Shown piece by piece: positions 1-9,414 of a stretch of DNA of 31,790 nt. The notes beneath the pieces are model-generated. The model was given only the letters and a program-made list of their open reading frames with translations. It made no database searches and was not told the DNA's origin. Position 1 is the stretch's first letter. Every line of letters starts with the position of its first letter. Source of the stretch: Globomyces pollinis-pini (Eukaryota; Chytridiomycota; Chytridiomycetes; Rhizophydiales; Globomycetaceae). Location of the stretch: contig MU621274.1 in NCBI GenBank assembly GCA_025399215.1, positions 1 to 31,790 of the forward strand, in the 5' to 3' direction. Both the position numbers and the translations under genes were made by a program.

Positions 1-2409
1 TTCAGCCACCCCCAATGAGGTAGGTACAATTGCACATTTGGCACATGTGCAAGTGTTTTAGTCAACTCGCAAATTCAATTCATTTAAACTCGATTTTATA
101 TATATATATATATTTACTTTATGCATATTCTTCTAGTATTCCTTTATATATAATAAGTTAATGTCTAATTGTCTGATTGGTCTTGATTGTTATTGCTGTC
201 TCTATGCAAATTCTTTTAGTCTTCTTTAGATTCACTCTATGCATATTCTTCTAGTATTCTTTTCTAATAAGTTATGGCTAATTGTCTGATTCGTCTTGGT
301 TGTTATAGCTGTTTCTATCCAACTCTAAGTGTTCCTTTAAAATAAGGGATCAATCGTCTTGATTATTATTGCTGTTGATAAAATGTTGGCTTTTCAATAG
401 TAACATTTGTTACTTTATTCTTGACTGAGTGTACTAATACTTTTTAGTATAGTAACTATCCATAATTTTAAACTTGCATATTCCAATCTCATGAGAAGTG
501 ATATAGTTAAAGAATCTAATAGAAGGTTATAATTTTTGATAAGTTACATATGTAATTTTTCTTTCCAAAATATACCATCAAAATTTCTTTGTGCAGTTGT
601 CTACTATGTTTTTGATTAAGTTCATAACTGATTAAATTTTGTGAATCTTCAATTCCAATACAGTGAAAGGTGTCTACAGCATTATTTGGGTTTATTGTTT
701 TCAAAAAAAAAGAAAACTCAATCCAAAAAAAAGAGTCAACTAACAGTGATATCAACTTAAAACCTACGTAAATCCCAAAGAACTAGAAAGAAATTTGATT
801 CCTTTTTGCTTAAATCAATAAATATATTGCGATAGAGAAATCAATAGGAAAGAGACCCAAATTGTTATTTTTGAAAATGCGATATAAGGGCTGAAGAGAA
901 GACAAACAAGTTTTGTAAGAATTAAGAACTTATCATTTGATTGAATTGTTAAAGGATTTTTTTGGTTTTGGAATCGAATCTCATTACGTTTACCATATCG
1001 GTTAATACCATTACCGAAGAATATTGTCCACTAAGACCTGGAAATATAAAAGGGTAATGTAGACCAAAGATGACGGATGATATGGATCGGTTTTAAAGTG
1101 AAGACTTCAGAGCGTAGTTGAATTATCTCTGAAATGCAATCATTAATCAATTGCTGGTAAGAAATTTCAACTCTATTCCCAATTATTCATACTGTATTTA
1201 TAACTAATCATAGCTATCTCCCCAAAAAGCTGAAAGTATTTTCATCAAAATAACACTTTTTTCATCTAACAGAACAATAGAAGGGTTAGCGACATCTCTG
1301 ACATTTCAATATTCACTTTGCACTTTCTAGTTTGACTTTCATCCAATACTGCAAAACTTCAGTATTAGGTCAATCACACTCTGATGGGACACTTATACTT
1401 TCTGAGCGCTTCAATCATAACGCCATTGTTTTCCTATTCACACATTAGTGATTAAGCACCACCGGGGGTTTCTTGGGACTACGTGAAAAGGTGTTAAAAC
1501 ATTTCACTAACCTTTTAAATTGAACTAGCTTGATGGCGTTAATGTGCAAATCACCCATCTGCGACGGGATACATTAATTTTATAACAATATGGTCAACTT
1601 TTATAAACTTGAACAGTTGCGTTGTATTGATTCTTTGGTCGGGTTCAAATCAATTCTTTTGTTCCGTTGTCTTTTACACATTGTTCCATTCAAGAATATT
1701 TACGATGTTGGTCTATGTACAATATAGCGATTTGATTCAGTTTATAGTTGCTGTGTTTTTCTCAATTGCATCAAGCAGTTTTTTTATAAACTTTTTTGTT
1801 TATAGTAAGTTATAGTAACAAAATGACTCCCATTACACGCAATCAATTTCATCTACTATCTGGGGCAATTACTTAGTATTATTAATGTAAAAGTATATAT
1901 ATATATATATATTAGAGCTAATATGTCGGTTTTAATCTTACAGTAAAGCCCAATTCTTGGCTATTTACTGGACAGAACTTAGCAATCATGTGCTTGATTT
2001 TAATAGGTATTGTATTCAAGTTGTTCACGGCTGTTTGTATTAATGCGTTTAATTGCAGTTCATTTGCATATCACAATTTGATTTTTTCGTCCGACGCTAT
2101 CGTTGGTATCTGTTAGGGAATTAGAGATATGATAGAATTTGTATATATGATTGGAAAATTGACATTCCTAACATAAAACACTGGCTTTATGTTTACTGAC
2201 CATATAAATTCCATCTTTTACATACCGGAGTAGTTATGGCAGAAGCGGAGAAAATGGATTTTGCTTTTAATGATGGCAAGTTATCATCACTTTTTATCCA
2301 GACAAAAATTATCTACCAAATTAACAACTGGTTTTCGAAACAATTTCAACATTGTTCCCCGTTCAGTTCAATGCTATAAAATTAGAAATCGAATAGCTTT
2401 ATATCAATA
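1..2409. other. Gene-poor AT-rich stretch
   Basis: I found no convincing gene here. Short open frames exist, for example a hydrophobic 68-codon frame at 1609-1815 on the plus strand, but they have no recognisable domain and no plausible continuation through introns. The stretch holds short TA-dinucleotide runs near 99-112 and 1894-1911, and an imperfect tandem duplication near the left end that is listed separately. It may contain regulatory or decayed sequence. Confidence 0.6.
120..350. repeat. Imperfect tandem duplication, period about 118 bp
   Basis: A segment starting TATGCATATTCTTCTAGTAT at 120 recurs at 238, offset by 118 bp. The shared order of motifs continues through TAATAAGTTA, CTAATTGTCTGATT and GTCTTG.TTGTTAT.GCTGT. 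A third, shorter echo of the last motif follows at about 351-375. The copies differ by scattered substitutions and small indels, so the duplication is not recent. No function is evident. Confidence 0.7.
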
Positions 2410-3203
2410 CTATTTAAACGCATTTGAACAAATTCTCCATATATTTTGACAAACGCTACAGTCCATTCTGGGGAATAATTCATGAACCTTTCCAAGCAAA
2501 TGGTACACTTCTGGCATTTTACTCAAATCAAATCGCATTACTTCAGTGACAATCGCTAGACATTTGGGGCTTGATATATTATTTTTAAAATGCGATAGAG
2601 AGTTACTGAGGTATACATCCGACTTTCCTGTAGTCACTAAATGGGTTAGATAACTGGCCATCCAGGCAGTAAACATTGAAATAGTGTCAAAACATCCATT
2701 TAATCTAGTTTTAAACATTTCCTCTATCGCAAAGCTAGAGCTTGTGGAATGGGTCTCGGATCAATTCTGGGGATCATTGTAATAACGTTTTGTAACTGAG
2801 TCATTGCTCTGATCGAAATGTTCAATCGACCGAAAATCAAAATTGTGCCAGAAAACTCCACCAGCTGATTAATATATATAAGTTGTTCCGTTCGTATATT
2901 TTTTTGTAGAACTGTCAAGTTTGAAATTTGATTATCAAATTTTTGAAGGAGCATATTGATTACTTGATCAGAATACTTTGAGGAAACTTTGGATATCTAT
3001 TAGTAAATATTATTCACCAGTAAAGTCTAATATCAGTGAGGTGACTTCATCTTCCCCCTCTTCCTAGAAGATTGGTAATAGTACAATACCACTATAATTA
3101 TGATATTTGATGATTTACAATAGTTAGCAGGTTTCAATATTAGATTCAGCAAAGTATGTTGGGTTAGGGTGTTAATAATAGATTCAGCAAAGTATGTTGG
3201 CAT
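2410..3203 (-). CDS. Unidentified multi-exon protein (possibly frame-broken)
   Basis: I do not recognise the family. Reading on the minus strand from an ATG at 3203, exon 1 (3203-3090) joins exon 2 (3063-3018) across a 26-nt GT-AG intron, then exon 3 from 2986 across a 31-nt intron. The frame runs to about 2724, encoding an acidic EEGEDE patch followed by amphipathic helix-like sequence rich in Leu, Ile and Gln. A further 102-codon frame (2718-2410) of similar character ends in a stop at 2410-2412 but lies in a different frame. Joining the two needs either an intron using the weak donor near 2790 (for example CA|GTTACA, with the acceptor in CTCTAG) or a one-base indel. Exon 1 contains a shifted direct repeat, which lowers confidence in the N terminus. 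The overall look is a helical scaffold or transport-type protein of about 220-240 residues, and a pseudogene is possible. Confidence 0.45.
3141..3200. repeat. 22-bp direct repeat, spacing 38 bp
   Basis: The 22-mer beginning TAGATTCAGCAAAG occurs perfectly at 3141-3162 and 3179-3200. It falls inside the proposed first exon of the minus-strand gene at 2410-3203. Because the 38-bp offset is not a multiple of three, the two copies are read in different frames. This is either a tandem slip that altered the N terminus or a sign that the first exon is not coding. Confidence 0.85.
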
Positions 3204-3922
3204 ATTGGTTGATGTGTTCCAGATTAGTCTACATTATAGGAATGCTGAATTATAACTTGGTTATAAAGAGCGTAATGAATGGCACAATTAACGTGTATTT
3301 GACCGACATCAGTCCATCCAAATAGAATAGTTCAACGTATTCTACACATTCAATTGTTCAATTTAAGAATGATTCAAAGTATCTTCAAATCATTCTGTAA
3401 GAAACGTTTGTTAGACAATTCTAAAACATATAGCAGGTTGGATAAGATACTATAGAAATGATGCAGAGCATTTTTTGGTTTTCATTTTAATTTATAAGAG
3501 GATATCTCAACAGAAGGTCCAAGAATTGAGCATTCCAAAAATAGTCGTGGTTGTTGACTATGTGTAAGAACTGCTGAAAAATATCAAGATAATCTCGGTT
3601 AAATTAAACTCTGTAATCCCACTCAGAAGTAGCATATGTCTGGATCTAGATAGTCCCAGAGTTGGCTTAAAACATTCGCGTATGGTACTATTTTACCACA
3701 CCTTAATAAGAATTACAAAACATTTAACATCTTTAGTAATGTCAATAAGGATTGAAAAGAATTCCGATTCATGCCCAGCCCTATATAAAGTTAATTTTGA
3801 ATGTGAAGGCCAAACTTTAGAAATCGACTTGATACTATCACGGAGAAAATATGTGTTCACCCCCCTTTAAAAATACTTGATGTTAAAAGTAAAAATACTT
3901 GATGTTGAAACATTAGATTAAT
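3204..3922. other. Intergenic stretch with a short direct repeat
   Basis: No gene is supported here. A 62-codon plus-strand frame at 3682-3870 has no recognisable domain. Just after it, the 16-mer beginning AAAAATACTTGATG is repeated at 3869-3884 and 3891-3906, next to the end of the transposase remnant that follows. Confidence 0.5.
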
Positions 3923-4207
3923 TTAATCAATATATTCAGAACCATCTGATAGTGATTCATTACCTCCACTTGTTCGTGGTTTTTTCTTAGTCTTCCAACC
4001 AAGTATAGTATGACCACCACTTTTTATAACTGCGCATAGTTTATCTTTAAAAGTGCCCAAACCTTTCTTTCGGTCTTCATCGGTAAGCTCCAAGTACAAT
4101 TGTTGCATTAGCTTTGAGATTTCCTCCTTAGTTTCAGCTCTTGGCCATAGTGCCTTCAAACGCATCCTCAACATATTCCAAACTAACTCAATAGGAATGT
4201 TATCCAC
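3923..4207 (-). pseudogene. Tc1/mariner-like (IS630 superfamily) transposase, C-terminal remnant
   Basis: The frame encodes about 94 residues. It opens with a degenerate form of the [D]NPIE[L/H]VW block (here DNIPIELVWNML) that carries the last catalytic-region motif of Tc1/mariner and related DDE transposases. It continues with the usual charged helices and a KSGGHTILGW-like tail followed by a Lys-rich and then acidic end. Upstream, the frame is closed by a stop just before the motif, and I see no helix-turn-helix or earlier DDE segments, so the element is truncated to its C terminus. The codon for the apparent first residue is GTG, another sign that this is a fragment. A long hairpin lies directly upstream. 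Family assignment rests mainly on the PIELVW block. Confidence 0.6.
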
Positions 4208-4222
4208 ATTAACCTAAAAGTG

Positions 4223-4271
4223 TGGCATGCCATTAGAGATTGGCTAGCCCATATCTCTAATGGCATAGCCA
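4223..4271. repeat. Near-perfect inverted repeat (hairpin, arms of about 18 bp)
   Basis: The arm TGGCATGCCATTAGAGAT at 4223-4240 is mirrored by ATCTCTAATGGCATAGCCA at 4253-4271, with one extra base. The 12-base loop contains the self-complementary octamer GGCTAGCC. It sits at the 5' boundary of the transposase remnant, so it may be a leftover terminal repeat or a small palindromic element. Confidence 0.75.
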
Positions 4272-4500
4272 TTCTCTTGTAATTTGATTCTATCCTATTA
4301 ATGTTGAACAGAACAGGATATTTGATATTTTATTTATATTTAGGGTTGGATCGAATCGAATATTCGACAATCGAATACTAATATTACATTCGATTCAGTT
4401 GAGGTGTCGAATCTAATTCTATTACTAATATTAGTATTAGATTCGATTCGATTTTAAAATCGAGGTTGTCGAATACTAATCTAATTCTAAAAGTTTCGAA

Positions 4501-4765
4501 TCGAATATTAGAATAAATTGATCGAATATTAGATCTAATTAGTCGAATATTAGAATAAATTGATCGAATATTAAATCTAATTAGTCGAATATTAGAATAA
4601 ATTGATCGAATATTAAATCTAATTAGTCGAATATTAGAATAAATTGATCGAATATTAAATCTAATTAGTCGAATATTAGAATAAATTGATCGAATATTAG
4701 ATCTAATTAGTCGAATATTAGAATAAATTGATCGAATATTAGATCTAATTAGTCGAATATTAGAA
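4501..4765. repeat. 42-bp tandem repeat array inside the hAT element (6.3 copies)
   Basis: Six complete 42-bp units run from 4501 to 4752, followed by a 13-bp partial copy. Each unit consists of two related 21-bp halves that both start TCGAATATTA, one continuing GAATAAATTGA and the other (G/A)ATCTAATTAG. Units 2-4 carry the variant AAATCT, while units 1, 5 and 6 carry AGATCT, which shows stepwise amplification. The array lies in the left subterminal region of the transposon. Confidence 0.95.
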
Positions 4766-4887
4766 AGAATAATTATTCTTATGAAACGTTTCTAAATTTT
4801 ATTGTGTTTTAACTTAAAACCGCTAATTCTAAGTTCAAATTAAACAACTGTAGTTGAATTTTTAGATTGAGGGACTATTTAAATCGT

Positions 4888-5172
4888 TTATTCTGAATCT
4901 TCACAATCCCACTCATCACTTTCTAATTTAAGCCAGTCTCGTAGACACATAATTGCTTGTAGTGTTGGTGGGGACAAACGACTCCTATTCCATGGCATAG
5001 CTAGGCGAGCGCGCGAAAAGACTCTCTCAGATGCTGCCGATGTAGCGGGAATTGCCAATATCATCCTCGCAATTTGACTTAGTTTCGGATAGCCAGTGAT
5101 TCTAAAGTCGCATTTGGGAATGCGATACCGTTTGAAGTTGAATTTGCATATCCGATTAGACTGTGCATCAAT
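4888..5172 (-). pseudogene. hAT transposase C-terminal dimerisation domain (hATC) remnant
   Basis: The minus-strand frame from 5172 to the stop at 4888-4890 encodes 94 residues. They contain the hallmark hATC sequence: GYPKLSQIARMILAIPATSA, then ASERVFSRARLAM, SPPTLQAIMCLRDW and an acidic tail ending DCEDSE. In hAT transposases this domain mediates dimerisation and contributes the last catalytic region. Upstream the frame is closed by a stop at 5173-5175, and no zinc-finger BED or earlier catalytic segments remain. The remnant lies wholly inside the 4341-5399 element and ends about 120 bp downstream of the tandem array. Confidence 0.9.
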
Positions 5173-5423
5173 TCAATGAAGGTCTCATAATCAGAAAACA
5201 TCAGATATAGAAAGAAACAAGATAAACAAATTTTTACGAATCATTTTGTGAGGAATGAAACCCTAACGTTAGGTATTCGATTCGATTTTTCGAATATTAG
5301 ATTCGATTCGAAACTATTCGAAAAATCGAATCGAATACTAATATTAGATTAGATTAGATTCGATTTTGACATCGAATACTAATATTCGAGCCAACCCTAT
5401 TTATATTTCAAATAAGAGTTGAT

Positions 5424-6783
5424 TTAAAACAGTATATTAACCAAAATAACTAGAAAATAAGCCATAACACCAAGAGGCGATGACAGGCCATTGGACTGGC
5501 CAGGAGGTGCTTTAGGGGTCGAATCTGTGTTTTTGGTAGCAAAAGCAAAATTCCCTTCGACTTTCTGCAAATCTTTCTTAAACGATTCCAAAATGGGTGT
5601 TCCAGGCTTCGTTATTTCAAAATCGCGCATCGTCAACTCTTCTTCTTTTGTGTATTCAAACATACAGATTGCCTTTAAATTAGGGAATTCTTTGATTATA
5701 TCAGGATTAGTAATATACTGTCTCCAAAATGCTTGCTTAATAGCTAAATAGTCAATGATTATAAAACATACCCAGTTCACCTGGTCCAGGATCGAGGGAT
5801 GCAGTTGGATTTCGCAAAAAGTATTGATGAAAAGCTGCACCAGATTCAGGAATAAAAAATGGCTTGTTACGTTTTGTAGAATACAAATCATAAAAGTTGA
5901 TTTTAGCGTCATCATTAACACCTGTTAATAAATCTGAAAATACAGTAGAATTAGGTAACAAGTTTTTGTCAAAGGGGAAGTTTGGACCAAACCAATATGT
6001 GGATAAACCAACCCTAAAATAAGATGAAGGAAATTTTACCAGTCAACATATTCATCTCCTGGATAAAAAGCTTTGTAAGGATCGTCTTTACTATCGTATT
6101 CGCCATTATTATTGGTGTCTAGCAATGTAAAATCTGGACCAGTTGTAGAATTAAAAGAATATGCACCCCCTTTGAATGGATATCCAAACCCAATATTTGG
6201 AGCCCAAATAAATGCAACTCTTCCAGTACATAAAGGGTTTGCTCTAATCGCTCTGACTACATTAATCCACATATTGACAAAAGCAGTAGGTTTCTGTCCA
6301 AATCTAAACCACGAACCTAGCATGAGCATAACTACAAATAATACCATTCATTTCAGGTGCTAAACGAATAAATATTGCCCTGCCATTTTTGGTAAATCCA
6401 GCAATTTGCTTTACAAAATCACTGATTGCTTTTGGAGTAACTGATTCCAAAGTAATCGGGTATACCGTCAGATACATAATTGCATTAGTGTTAGTTTGAT
6501 CAATCAGTTGAACAGGAGGAGGGTTGTTAAAATCCAAAGGAATATTCTGAGCAAATTGAAAAAAGGAACCATAAAAACCCAATCGTTCATTGAAAGATGC
6601 AGGAGAGTCTCGTCCAGGGGTAGTATCCAACCACGAACCAAGCAATATTTTACCATCCTGAGGAACCAGAGGAATATTTTCCGCAAACTTTCTACTGATA
6701 GTTGCAGGGATTTGTTGAGAAGGAACAGATATTGTGTTGGTGGAAGCAATGAACGAACCAATAGCCAGCAATCCTTTCCACAT
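5424..6783 (-). CDS. Glycoside hydrolase family 26-like protein, secreted, probable GPI anchor
   Basis: The rebuilt gene has four exons (6783-6345, 6316-6040, 6013-5772, 5743-5424) separated by GT-AG introns of 28, 26 and 28 nt, giving 425 residues. The start is the ATG at 6783. It opens a hydrophobic signal peptide (MWKGLLAIGSFIAS). The catalytic signature RLAPEMNGSW spans the first intron, and its Glu (about residue 144) is the expected acid/base of clan A enzymes of this family. A second Glu in FFIPESGA (about residue 295) fits the nucleophile. WAPNIGFGYPF and DPYKAFYPGDEYVDW are also typical of fungal GH26-like proteins. The C terminus has a Ser/Pro/Gly stretch followed by a hydrophobic tail (VMAYFLVILVNILF) with nothing after it, which suggests a GPI signal. 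Members of the family hydrolyse beta-mannans or related beta-glucans. Substrate cannot be read from sequence, but a wall or extracellular polysaccharide is likely. Confidence 0.85.
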
Positions 6784-7103
6784 TTTAAATAAGGGAAACA
6801 ATTAACTTTTCTTATGACGTATGTATGTGGCTGGTGCACAATTGAATCTTAAGAAATTGTCACACCATTAAAACCAATCGTTGAACTAAATTCAACTAAA
6901 AATGGAGAATATGATCCATCTTATTCATTCGTAGATATGATTATACAGGTTAGATTGATGTTTATGTTATTTTCATAATTTAGTATGTAGTAATGACCAT
7001 AAAAGATCTGTATTCATGACTGGAATTTGATCTGCATGAAAGAGGGAATTTGTGCACTCTGTCATCTGTTTGGTGGTTGACTTTTCCAGTTTGACATTTT
7101 TCA
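6784..7103. promoter_or_regulatory. Divergent intergenic region between the GH26 and AGS-repeat genes
   Basis: These 320 bp separate two genes transcribed away from each other and must contain both promoters. I see no distinct conserved element. Open frames crossing it on either strand have no recognisable domain. Confidence 0.4.
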
Positions 7104-8371
7104 ATGACAGAAACAACTCCATTACTCTACTACACACCAGTTTACGCTGTACCAAAAAAACAATGCTGTTCATGTTCCCGAATCTTCTGTATTGTGTCTG
7201 TTGCTGTCTTAACTGCCATAATTGTCCTGTCTTTACCCTACGTTCCTCTCTCGGATTCTTTCTTGCCCATTGTATCCTCTTCAAATTATTCAGTCTCTCC
7301 CCAACAATCACCTTACGGTCTTCTGGATGTTCAATGCGTTGGGTTTGCTGTAAACTTCTTTCAAACTAACTCTTAGTCTTGCAACCCAAATGTATCATTC
7401 AACACTTCAATTTCTGATATTTTTATTGAATTTCAAGTTCGATCAAATGATCCAAACTGCTTAGAATATCTCAACTATGGAATAACTGAGAATGTCCCAA
7501 ATCAGTTATCCATTTACACAAAAACAACCAACCCATTTCGATTTTCAAACCCAGTAGAAGTTTGGATTTTTATCCATTTACCTACTTCAGTGACTTTTAA
7601 TGATTTTAAAATGGATGCTGAAGTTGGTCGATTGCGTTGGTTTGGAGATAAATCAAATCCAATGAAAATCAGTGATTTTCAAGTAAATACTAGGGCTGGT
7701 AGTGTTGGAATATTCGTATGCTCTATGTGATTTTAATGTAATTAGGATGTATCAACTTCTCAAATGGACATCCATACAGCTGCTGGGTCAGTGGATATCA
7801 AAGTAATCACAACAACACTAATAACAGGATATATCTAGTGACACAATCAAAATAATTTCTAAAGCTGGATCTGTTAAAACTGACGATATCACTCTGACCG
7901 ATTTGATTGATATTGACTCTAGAGCAGGTTCTATTCAATTAGACGTCAAGTTCATCAACTCATCGAAACTACAACGACTAGTGAAAGCAAAATCTTCTGC
8001 TGGATCAGTCTCTGGTAGCGTAAAACATTATCTTCAAACTGATGTTGATTCTCGAGCTGGAAGTGTGAACCTATCTTTAAAGCCTTTAACAGATGTTACT
8101 ACAGAAACAAAAGTATATTCGTCTGCTGGAAGCGTACATGTTAAAATCGTAAACACAATTTGTTTTTATCGTTTAGGATGATTATAAAGGAAAGTTTGAT
8201 ATCCATTCAGTTACTTCGTCATTAAAACTACACGGTAAAGATATCCATGTGACAGAATCAAGTGGAAAGTTTTCGAATTACCGAAAGATTGGATATGTGG
8301 GTGATGGAACCAGCCAGTCTACATTCACATCTGATTCATTGGCAGGTTCTACCAGGGTCAAGTTTGACTGA
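7104..8371 (+). CDS. Single-pass membrane protein with AGS-repeat beta-solenoid (adhesin/DUF4097-like)
   Basis: Five exons (7104-7349, 7377-7715, 7746-7802, 7828-8148, 8177-8371) join across introns of 27, 30, 25 and 28 nt to give 385 residues. Every intron is phase 0. The N-terminal cytosolic segment starts MTETTPLL, which includes an acidic dileucine motif (ETTPLL) of the kind that sorts proteins to lysosomes or vacuoles. A Cys-rich stretch and one transmembrane helix follow (about residues 25-47), then an ectodomain. From about residue 188 the ectodomain is built from repeats of roughly 20-25 residues centred on (R/A/S)AGS(V/I), seen at least seven times: TRAGSVGIF, TAAGSVDIK, SKAGSVKT, SRAGSIQL, SSAGSVSG, SRAGSVNL, SSAGSVHV. 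Alternating hydrophobic residues suggest a parallel beta-helix, as in DUF4097-type putative adhesins. Function is unknown. AATAAA is present at 8396, shortly after the stop. Confidence 0.8.
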
Positions 8372-8527
8372 ATTTTATGATTTGTTTTTTTGTTTTAATA
8401 AACCTCAAGTTCGTTTTAGTTGAAGATTGGTCGGTTTGTGTTGAATTTCATTTTCTTAGTTTGAAGATTTCAACGTTGCGAATACAATCCCCAATATGGT
8501 ACAAGCAATCTATCCTAACCACAGTCA

Positions 8528-8791
8528 ATGTCAGATAAATCACTAGGATTTCTAATCTGGACACTCTCTGTTACGTTTTTCATTTACTATTTCATTTGGT
8601 TATTCATCACAGTATTCACCACAAACTAACCATAGCCATTTCTACCAAGTAATCACATGCTACAGAGCGCATTTCTAGATTACGAATTAGGGATATTTAT
8701 ACCTGTCTTTCTGTTTGTTTGTGCTGTATCATTAATTGGATTTTATCTTTCCTTTATTTTGATCAAGGCCAGTGCAGTCAAACGTTCTTAG
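8528..8791 (+). CDS. DPM2: Dolichol-phosphate mannosyltransferase regulatory subunit DPM2
   Basis: Two exons (8528-8611 and 8636-8791) join across a 24-nt intron and encode 79 residues, close to the usual 80-85 of the family. The protein has two transmembrane helices (about residues 6-28 and 48-70). They are linked by a short loop PFLPSNHMLQSAFLDYE that matches the PF(I/L)-x-S-x-H-x(5)-FL layout of DPM2, with a basic C terminus (AVKRS). DPM2 is an ER membrane protein that stabilises the dolichol-phosphate-mannose synthase complex and also associates with the GPI-GlcNAc transferase. It therefore serves N-glycosylation, O-mannosylation and GPI anchoring. A short upstream ATG frame (8495-8545) overlaps the start codon in another frame and could damp translation. 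Identification rests on size, topology and the loop motif. Confidence 0.8.
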
Positions 8792-8815
8792 TTCTGTTGT
8801 TGTTTTGAATGTGCT

Positions 8816-9022
8816 TTAAAAGCAAAATGAAGTATATACATACAAATAAACGTTAGTTGATGTCACTTGCGAGTAAACGTTTGGATCCGAGTCAACCTTC
8901 AGTTGTATATGATTCAATTCAATGCGTTCAGAAATAGTAGATGAGAATGTGAACTGATCAATGTACTGTGATACATCAGATACCTTCACCATACGATCCG
9001 ATTTGATAAGTAGATAGTTCAA
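8816..9022 (-). CDS. Uncertain small open frame, unidentified
   Basis: A minus-strand frame of about 68 codons, read from a TTG at 9022 with the first in-frame ATG ten codons later (MVKVSDVSQYIDQFTFSS), has a plausible protein-like composition and could be an exon. A possible acceptor (TTTGCAG) lies just upstream, and a donor near 8847 could lead to a short terminal exon overlapping the 3' end of DPM2. I found no complete consistent gene model and do not recognise the sequence. It may be non-coding. Confidence 0.2.
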   Translation of the reverse strand: MNYLLIKSDRMVKVSDVSQYIDQFTFSSTISERIELNHIQLKVDSDPNVYSQVTSTNVYLYVYTSFCF

Positions 9023-9414
9023 TGTAAGTCTGCAAACTAAGATTGCTTATTATTGCTCGATGCTAAACAACCATAGCCTTGTTCGAAACACATGTCTTCT
9101 GTTCATAACTTTTAAAAAACCAAATCAGGAATGAAATATTAAATACAGATCAGTAACTTAACTATCGAATTTAGATTTAATGTTCCAATCTAGGTAATCG
9201 TCAAAAGAAAACTGTTAAGTATTAGCCCACAAATGTCAATGTACACCATATGTTTCATTCAAATCCTCATGGACAGAATAGAATTTCGGCAAATGGCGTT
9301 TCAGTTTAACAGTTTGTATAGGCGACGTGCATGCGATAATTCACATTGGTGTCTCATGCTGGTCTGTGTTGTGAAGACATATAAACTACATCTTAACACC
9401 ATATTAAAATTAAA
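9023..9414. other. Intergenic region upstream of the carboxypeptidase gene
   Basis: I see no gene in these roughly 390 bp. A short plus-strand open frame at 9233-9418 runs into the carboxypeptidase start in another frame and has no domain. The promoter of the carboxypeptidase is presumably here. A TATAAA-like stretch occurs at about 9380, 35 bp before the start codon. Confidence 0.4.

Larger units (their letters stand above)
4341..5399 (-). mobile_element. hAT-superfamily DNA transposon, decayed or non-autonomous, with TIRs and 8-bp TSD
   Basis: The element is 1059 bp long. It begins TAGGGTTGG at 4341 and ends CCAACCCTA at 5399, the inverted complement, and similarity continues inward as TCGAATA-type sequence. 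It is flanked by a perfect 8-bp direct repeat TTTATATT (4333-4340 and 5400-5407). An 8-bp target duplication and TA/CAGGG-type termini are typical of hAT elements. Both subterminal regions (about 4341-4765 and 5270-5399) are packed with TCGAATATTAG-like motifs, the kind of subterminal repeat that hAT transposases often bind. Inside lies a remnant of the transposase C terminus on the minus strand. At about 1 kb the element is too short to encode a full transposase of 600 or more residues, so it is an internally deleted copy that would need help from elsewhere. Confidence 0.9.

Noticed and set aside
1609..1815. Hydrophobic 68-codon open frame on the plus strand
   Set aside because: No domain, no plausible neighbouring exons, and in AT-rich DNA hydrophobic frames of this length arise by chance.
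2997..3017. A 21-nt intron (acceptor CTAATAG) in the unidentified gene
   Set aside because: It leads to an early stop. The 31-nt intron using the acceptor CCAAAG keeps the frame open.
3682..3870. 62-codon plus-strand open frame next to the transposase remnant
   Set aside because: No recognisable motif and no supported continuation, so not reported as a gene.
4501..4765. Regular repeats resembling a CRISPR array
   Set aside because: The 42-bp units are contiguous with no unique spacers, lie inside a hAT transposon and occur in a eukaryotic genome, so this is a tandem repeat.
6784..6801. Extended GH26 start at 6801
   Set aside because: The codon is TTG, whereas the ATG at 6783 opens a good signal peptide.
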